NCBI GenBank assembly: GCA_038043045.1
Contig: JBBTCX010000296.1
Location: 1 to 19,219, forward strand
Direction of reading: 5' to 3'
Length of the DNA: 19,219 bases
Origin: JBBTCX01 sp038043045
GTDB taxonomy: Bacteria > Planctomycetota > Phycisphaerae > UBA1845
Shown here piece by piece: positions 14,523-19,219 of the stretch. How positions within the stretch are numbered: the stretch's first letter is position 1; each line of letters begins with the position of its first letter. The notes beneath the pieces were generated by a model. The model saw only the letters and a program-made list of their open reading frames with translations, had not been told where the DNA came from and ran no database searches. Both the position numbers and the translations under genes were made by a program.

Positions 14523-17500
14523 ATGAGTTGGTTTATTTGCCGCGTCCGATCTACCGTCTATACAGCCGGCTTGTTCTTGGGAATGGCTGTCTGTTTATCA
14601 CCTTTAGGCTGTGATTCAACAGCAAATCTCTCGTCCGATCTTGCAACAAACGGTGGCGAAACCAATCAAGAACCGGATCGAGATACGTTACCCCTTACGG
14701 TCAGCGAAACCGCGGACTATAGCAGTTTCCGGGTCAACGCGACAGCACTGGATGAAAACCAAAACCATTGGGAGTTCGAAGTGACCTCCGATACGGAGGA
14801 CGCCGGTGAACTCCGATTCATCTGGAATATAAGCAATGAAGCCGAGCTCAGCGGAATCAAGCAACGATACAGCTTTGATCGACCTGGAGTTCATCGGGTG
14901 CAGGTCACCGCATACGGCTCGGACAACGAGGTTGTTTTCGTCCGAAGAGTGGACATTGAAGTTCCCGGCATTTCTGATTCACCGGTAGCGATCGCCGGTG
15001 ATGATCAAACCGTGGAAGAAAATGAACTGGCTTTCCTTTACGGCGAAGAGAGTATCAGTCCCGACGGACATGAACTTTCCTATCTCTGGACTCAAACGTT
15101 TGGTCCGCCGGTATTGCTGATCGATCCCGACCAGGCGATCGCCAGTTTTGTGACCCCGGTATTAGATGCCGATGCCGAGTTGGAATTCAGACTTACGGTT
15201 AGCAACGGCGATCTGCACGGTGAGGACATGGTTAGATTTACTGTACTGGACGGGGTTTCGATTTCGGACGACGGACTTGCCGCGGCCTCCACGACTACGG
15301 GTTCCACGCAAAACTCAGGAGGATCGGGTGGGTCGGGCGGCGGTGGCGGCTCGGCCCCGTGCTCGTTGGGGGACACCGATAATGATGGTCTAAACGACTG
15401 TTCCGACGAGTGTCCGGGGGATCCAATGAAGATCGCAACCGGACTCTGCGGTTGTGGGGTGGAGGATCTGGATTCGGATACCAACGGAACTATGGACTGC
15501 CTGGAGCAACAGGCCAGTCAATATCAGGCTTTGAATGCCAGTGCGGGTCCGGACGCGACGATTGTGGTCGGCGGATCGGCCACGTTACAGGGCGGTTCCA
15601 GCGGCGGTCGACTACCGCACTCTTATCGTTGGACCCCCGTGACCGCGTTGAGCAATCCCAACGCACTACGGCCGGTCGCCAATCCCACGGTCACCACGAC
15701 CTACACTTTGACGGTGACCGATGCCCTCGGACGGACGGATACGGATACGGCAAGGATCACGGTAGTGCCGGCATTGGTTGCTAACGCCGGACCAAATGTC
15801 ACGGTTCCACCGGGTGGATCAGCGACGCTAAATGGAGGCGCTTCAGGTGGCTCTTCACCGTATACCTATTCATGGAGTCCGCAAAGCGGATTGAACAATC
15901 CGAATGTGGCACAGCCAGTGGCCACGCCGAACAGCACGAGAACCTATACGCTCACCGTAACGGATGCGCAGTCTCGCACGGCGACCGATACCGTCTTGGT
16001 TACGGTGACAAGCTCGACGTTTGCGGCCAATGCCGGTATCGACGTCACTATTTCAGCGGGTTCTACCACGACCTTGAACGGAAGCGCTTCGGGTGGTACG
16101 ACACCGTATACCTATCGATGGACTCCGACAACCGGACTAAACAATCCGAATATCGACCGGCCAAGCGCAAGCCCCGCGACCACGACGACCTATACGCTCA
16201 CCGTAACGGATGCGCAGGCTCGCACGGCGACCGATACCGTCGTGGTTACAGTGACGAGCTCGACGTTTGCGGCCAATGCCGGTAACGACGTCACCATTCC
16301 AGCGGGTTCTACCACGACCTTGAACGGAAGCGCTTCGGGAGGTACGACGCCGTATACCTATCGATGGACTCCGACAACCGGATTGAACAATCCGAATATC
16401 GACCGGCCAACCGCAAGCCCCGCGACCACGACGACCTATACGCTCACCGTGACGGATTCGCAGGCTCGAACGGCGACAGATTTCGTGGTCGTCACGATTC
16501 AAACATCGGGTGCCGCCCTTTCAGTGAGCACGACGTCTCTTTCCTTTGGATCGTCGACGACAAACCAGACGTTTGCGGTATGGAACTCCGGATCGGGGAC
16601 TCTAAACTACACGGTCTCGGACAATGCCGCGTGGCTTTCGACGAGCCCGAATAGTGGTTCGAGCACCGGCGAACAAGATACAATCAACGTGACCGTGAGC
16701 CGAACTGGATTGGCCGACGGTCTGTACCAGGGGCAAATTACTGTGACACCAAGCTCGGGAGCACTTGTAACTGTTCTCGTCACCCTGACCGTGGGAACGG
16801 GCGGCGGAACGATGAACACCGCTTTGAGAACGACCGGCGTGGCCCCGTTGGGTGTCATGTTCGATGCCGTAGGCGCAGCCAGCGGCGTCCTCCAGCCGCC
16901 GGTGGTCAATGGTCGGGCGGATTACGCGAGTTTCACGTATCAATGGATCTTCGGCGATAATCCGCAAGCCCGTTGGTCAACCGATAACAGAATTAAGAAC
17001 GAAGCGTTCGGTCAGGTTGCGGGACATGTATTTGAGAGTCCGGGCACGTTTACGGTGACGTTAACGGTAACGGAACCGAACGGATCTCCGCACGCCTATC
17101 AGCAGCAGATCGTGGTTCAGGATCCGGAAGTGGTCTACGCCAACAGCAGCAATGCCACCGCTGAGCGAACCTACTATCTCGCTACGGAAGGCAATGACGC
17201 CAACAATGGATCGTTCAACCAGCCGTTCAGAACGTGGGATTTTGCGCGGGGTCGGTTGTTCGCCTCGAACGGGCCTCGCCGGCTCTTGTTGAAGAGGGGT
17301 CAGACGTTTACCCATGTGGCGACGTTTGTTATTCGTGACCGCCAAGGTCCATTCACGATCGGAGCCTATGGCACGGGGGTAAATCCGATCGTTCACCACA
17401 ACGGAACATCGGGTGAAGTGCTCACCTTGGAGGCAACAACGACAAACGTTCGGGTGATGGACGTTGATTTCACCGGCAGCGCCGTGGGTTACGCGATGCG

Positions 17501-19100
17501 TCCGGGAACGGAAACCGTTGTCCTGCGCTCTCGATTCACCAATTTTGGAAACGCGATCAGCACCTCCGATCTTTTCGGAAATCGAGCGAGGAACTTCTTC
17601 GTCGACTGCCAGATTCTGGGTAGCGATCGGTACGGTATCTATTACAACTTCGGTCAGCATGTGGCCGTCTTGGGAACACTGATTGAGAACGTAAACGCGG
17701 AGCATTTGCTCCGTTGCTATCTCACCCATTCAGTGATCTCGCACAACATCTTCCGCGGCGGCCATACCAACAAACACCAATTGAAATTCGTTGGGTATTT
17801 CCCGACGGGTAATCCGGAGCGCGCCCCGGGAACCGCCACGGAAACGGTGGAGCATTCCATCATTTCGGATAATCGTTTTGAGAATCCGGGGGCGGTGAGC
17901 TGGATGATTACGATCGGCCCCGTGGATCAAGGGAAGGATCAGCGAATTGAGAATCTGTTGTTCGAGCGTAATTTTATGAGGGCCGGCCCGAATACGGTGG
18001 CCATGCTTTATGGGAACAATCGTTATGTCACGGTTCGAAATAACGTTTTCGACGGCACGGGCGGTCCCGCTGGCGGCGTATCGGCCGTGCGGTTGGCTCA
18101 GCGTGGCATTGAGCCGGCCCCTATCGGATATAACGTGTTCAACAACACGATGTACCGTTCGGATTCCGGCGATCTCGTCGGAGTGGATATCAACTCCGTG
18201 GCCCAAAACACGCAGGTCAAAAACAACCTGGTCAGCGCCCCGAATTCGTCGGTGATGACCGGCGGCGGGCAAGGATTGATCGCCGACCACAACGTATTGT
18301 CCGGGAATCCGGCGTTTACCAATCCGGCGGCGGGAGATTTTAGTCTACGCACGGGGAGCGTGGCGATCGATGCCGGTGCAAATCTTTCCTCGGTCCTATT
18401 CGATTATCAGGGTGGGCAAAGACCCTACGACGGAAACGGCACCGGCGGTCCACAATGGGACGCGGGAGCGTTCGAGTTCCGTCCCACGGCGACCGGCAAT
18501 ACTCCGCCGTCGGTGGACGCCGGGGTGGCCCAACAGGTCACCTTGCCCGCCAATAGCGTCAACCTCGACGGCACGGTGACCGATGACGGTCTACCCACTC
18601 CGCCGAGCGCCGTCACCGTGACCTGGAGCAAGGTCAACGGTGCAGGCAATGTGACTTTTGGCAATGCCAATGCGGCGGATACATCGGCCACTTTCTCGGC
18701 GGCGGGCGCATACACGCTTCGACTGACCGCGAGTGACAACGCGTTGACCGCGAGCGACGATGTGGTGGTGACGGTGAATGCCGCCTCCACGGTTGGAACC
18801 GAGCGAATGGGCATCAACGTCGCGAAGGTGTACGGTTGGGGATCGCAGATTCCATTTGTGGACGCCTTCAAGCAGTCCCGTCCGTGGATTTCCGCCAATG
18901 CGGACGGCACGTCTTCAAACACCGGAGTCGTGGTGCCGGTCGATGCATTGGGTTACCCGCTGGAGATTCCGTACAGCAACGGGATCGACCCGCCGCAGAT
19001 TGTCCGCACAACCATGTTGGACGTGGATAGCGGAACGTATCCGGCGGGAACGTATACGCTCACGAGCTCGGTGTGCCTGCCCTTTATCGCTGCTAGCTGA
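14523..19100 (+). CDS. Secreted multidomain surface protein (PKD-like repeats, BACON-like domain, beta-helix), 3' end chimeric
   Basis: A 1,525-residue predicted exported protein. ATG 14523 has GGGGAAG three bases upstream and begins a signal peptide ending at SPLGC (Cys30), possibly a lipoprotein although Pro at -3 is unusual. ATG 14385 is open in frame but would bury the signal. Modules in order: PKD/REJ-like (~150-245); Gly/Ser linker (~265-277); a Cys- and Asp-rich TSP3-like calcium-binding block, DTDNDGLNDCSDECPGD (~283-329); four ~82-residue PKD-like repeats (~338-659); a BACON-like domain (~663-758); a PKD domain with FGDN (~764-869); a right-handed beta-helix beginning TYYLATEGNDANNGS (~883-1320); and another PKD/REJ-like domain (~1327-1419). 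A last module begins MGINVAKVYGWGSQIPFVDAF and reaches TYPAGTYTLT. The final ~11 residues (SSVCLPFIAAS) read into the suspected foreign sequence, so the stop at 19100 is probably not the real end. Likely role: cell-surface or extracellular glycan binding or degradation. Confidence 0.82.
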   Translation: MSWFICRVRSTVYTAGLFLGMAVCLSPLGCDSTANLSSDLATNGGETNQEPDRDTLPLTVSETADYSSFRVNATALDENQNHWEFEVTSDTEDAGELRFIWNISNEAELSGIKQRYSFDRPGVHRVQVTAYGSDNEVVFVRRVDIEVPGISDSPVAIAGDDQTVEENELAFLYGEESISPDGHELSYLWTQTFGPPVLLIDPDQAIASFVTPVLDADAELEFRLTVSNGDLHGEDMVRFTVLDGVSISDDGLAAASTTTGSTQNSGGSGGSGGGGGSAPCSLGDTDNDGLNDCSDECPGDPMKIATGLCGCGVEDLDSDTNGTMDCLEQQASQYQALNASAGPDATIVVGGSATLQGGSSGGRLPHSYRWTPVTALSNPNALRPVANPTVTTTYTLTVTDALGRTDTDTARITVVPALVANAGPNVTVPPGGSATLNGGASGGSSPYTYSWSPQSGLNNPNVAQPVATPNSTRTYTLTVTDAQSRTATDTVLVTVTSSTFAANAGIDVTISAGSTTTLNGSASGGTTPYTYRWTPTTGLNNPNIDRPSASPATTTTYTLTVTDAQARTATDTVVVTVTSSTFAANAGNDVTIPAGSTTTLNGSASGGTTPYTYRWTPTTGLNNPNIDRPTASPATTTTYTLTVTDSQARTATDFVVVTIQTSGAALSVSTTSLSFGSSTTNQTFAVWNSGSGTLNYTVSDNAAWLSTSPNSGSSTGEQDTINVTVSRTGLADGLYQGQITVTPSSGALVTVLVTLTVGTGGGTMNTALRTTGVAPLGVMFDAVGAASGVLQPPVVNGRADYASFTYQWIFGDNPQARWSTDNRIKNEAFGQVAGHVFESPGTFTVTLTVTEPNGSPHAYQQQIVVQDPEVVYANSSNATAERTYYLATEGNDANNGSFNQPFRTWDFARGRLFASNGPRRLLLKRGQTFTHVATFVIRDRQGPFTIGAYGTGVNPIVHHNGTSGEVLTLEATTTNVRVMDVDFTGSAVGYAMRPGTETVVLRSRFTNFGNAISTSDLFGNRARNFFVDCQILGSDRYGIYYNFGQHVAVLGTLIENVNAEHLLRCYLTHSVISHNIFRGGHTNKHQLKFVGYFPTGNPERAPGTATETVEHSIISDNRFENPGAVSWMITIGPVDQGKDQRIENLLFERNFMRAGPNTVAMLYGNNRYVTVRNNVFDGTGGPAGGVSAVRLAQRGIEPAPIGYNVFNNTMYRSDSGDLVGVDINSVAQNTQVKNNLVSAPNSSVMTGGGQGLIADHNVLSGNPAFTNPAAGDFSLRTGSVAIDAGANLSSVLFDYQGGQRPYDGNGTGGPQWDAGAFEFRPTATGNTPPSVDAGVAQQVTLPANSVNLDGTVTDDGLPTPPSAVTVTWSKVNGAGNVTFGNANAADTSATFSAAGAYTLRLTASDNALTASDDVVVTVNAASTVGTERMGINVAKVYGWGSQIPFVDAFKQSRPWISANADGTSSNTGVVVPVDALGYPLEIPYSNGIDPPQIVRTTMLDVDSGTYPAGTYTLTSSVCLPFIAAS
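15534..16499 (+). repeat. Four tandem PKD-like repeats, period 243-246 bp
   Basis: Equivalent AGP/AGI/AGN codons recur at 15543, 15786, 16032 and 16278, giving spacings of 243, 246 and 246 bases. Each unit carries GGxxPYTYxWxPxxGLNNPN-type and TYTLTVTDAxxRTATD-type sequence. The last two copies (16005-16250 and 16251-16496) differ at only about 19 of 246 bases by eye count, with most differences in the final 24 bases. This points to recent duplication or gene conversion. Confidence 0.88.
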
Positions 19101-19165
19101 TCAATCAATTTCTTCAGCTTATGTTTTGATTTAAACTTCTCGCCTTCCTGTTCATTATTTGCCAT
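19037..19165 (-). CDS. prf1: Archaeal peptide chain release factor aRF1, N-terminal fragment (foreign sequence)
   Basis: Reading the minus strand from ATG 19165 gives MANNEQEGEKFKSKHKLKKL, then IDQLAAIKGRHTELVSVYVPAGY. The KLKKLI...GRHTELVSVYVPAGY segment is characteristic of archaeal aRF1 (eRF1 family), which recognises all stop codons. After the GY codons (about 19037) the similarity ends and the frame continues antisense to the surface-protein gene. AAAGGT about 9 bases before the ATG is a reasonable ribosome site, and TTTATTTATT further upstream could be a TATA-like box. The sequence from 19100 to 19219 is far richer in A/T than the rest. Bacteria do not normally carry aRF1, so I read this as DNA from an archaeon joined to the contig, perhaps a small-genome DPANN type; that guess rests only on AT-richness and motif style. 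Confidence 0.7.
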
Positions 19166-19219
19166 TTTTATTACCTTTTGATTTGATATTATTATGAGAT
19201 GTCAATAAATAAAGTAAAC

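Noticed and set aside
15531..16499. CRISPR-like array
   Set aside because: The regular spacing is 243-246 bp, in frame and coding; these are protein domain repeats, not short repeats with unique spacers.

Overview
The window looks like a moderately GC-rich bacterial contig, most likely from a planctomycete-like organism in a metagenome. The grounds are gene style rather than a marker gene: a multidomain lipid enzyme, a LarA-type DUF2088 protein, and a giant Cys- and Asp-rich surface protein with PKD-like repeats and a beta-helix. A myxobacterium-like host cannot be excluded. The last ~130 bases appear to belong to a different organism (see below).

Layout. 1-609 is the 3' end of cobalamin-dependent methionine synthase. 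714-7735 is a tight same-strand lipid operon: a stand-alone PlsC acyltransferase; a 1,422-residue fusion of fatty acyl-CoA reductase, acyl-CoA/ACP ligase, acyl carrier domain and PlsC; a HAD-IB phosphatase; and a zinc alcohol dehydrogenase. Starts and stops overlap or lie within a few bases. The gene content recalls the myxobacterial ether-lipid (elb) cluster, whose central enzyme ElbD is a multidomain protein. This comparison is from memory.

7736-10487 is an accessory island: a pRiA4b ORF-3-like protein, a VapBC-type toxin-antitoxin pair with a putative operator, a 153-bp MITE with a perfect 10-bp target duplication, and a DUF4145 zinc-ribbon protein. Lipid-like genes resume at 10488-13004 with a LarA/DUF2088 protein (keeping the cofactor-type Lys and one His, lacking the second catalytic His) and a diacylglycerol-kinase-family lipid kinase. 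I infer, without proof, that these two genes and the 714-7735 operon belong to one membrane-lipid pathway that the island separates.

13118-14083 (minus) is a GT2 glycosyltransferase. The 439-base divergent region after it holds a promoter candidate and a 71-nt structured element. 14523-19064 encodes a secreted multidomain surface protein that is cut off inside its last module. From about 19037 to 19165 the minus strand instead reads as the start of an archaeal peptide chain release factor aRF1, in AT-rich sequence. The right end is therefore best explained as a chimeric assembly joint within a short stretch compatible with both sources.

No rRNA, tRNA, CRISPR array or convincing intrinsic terminator was found.
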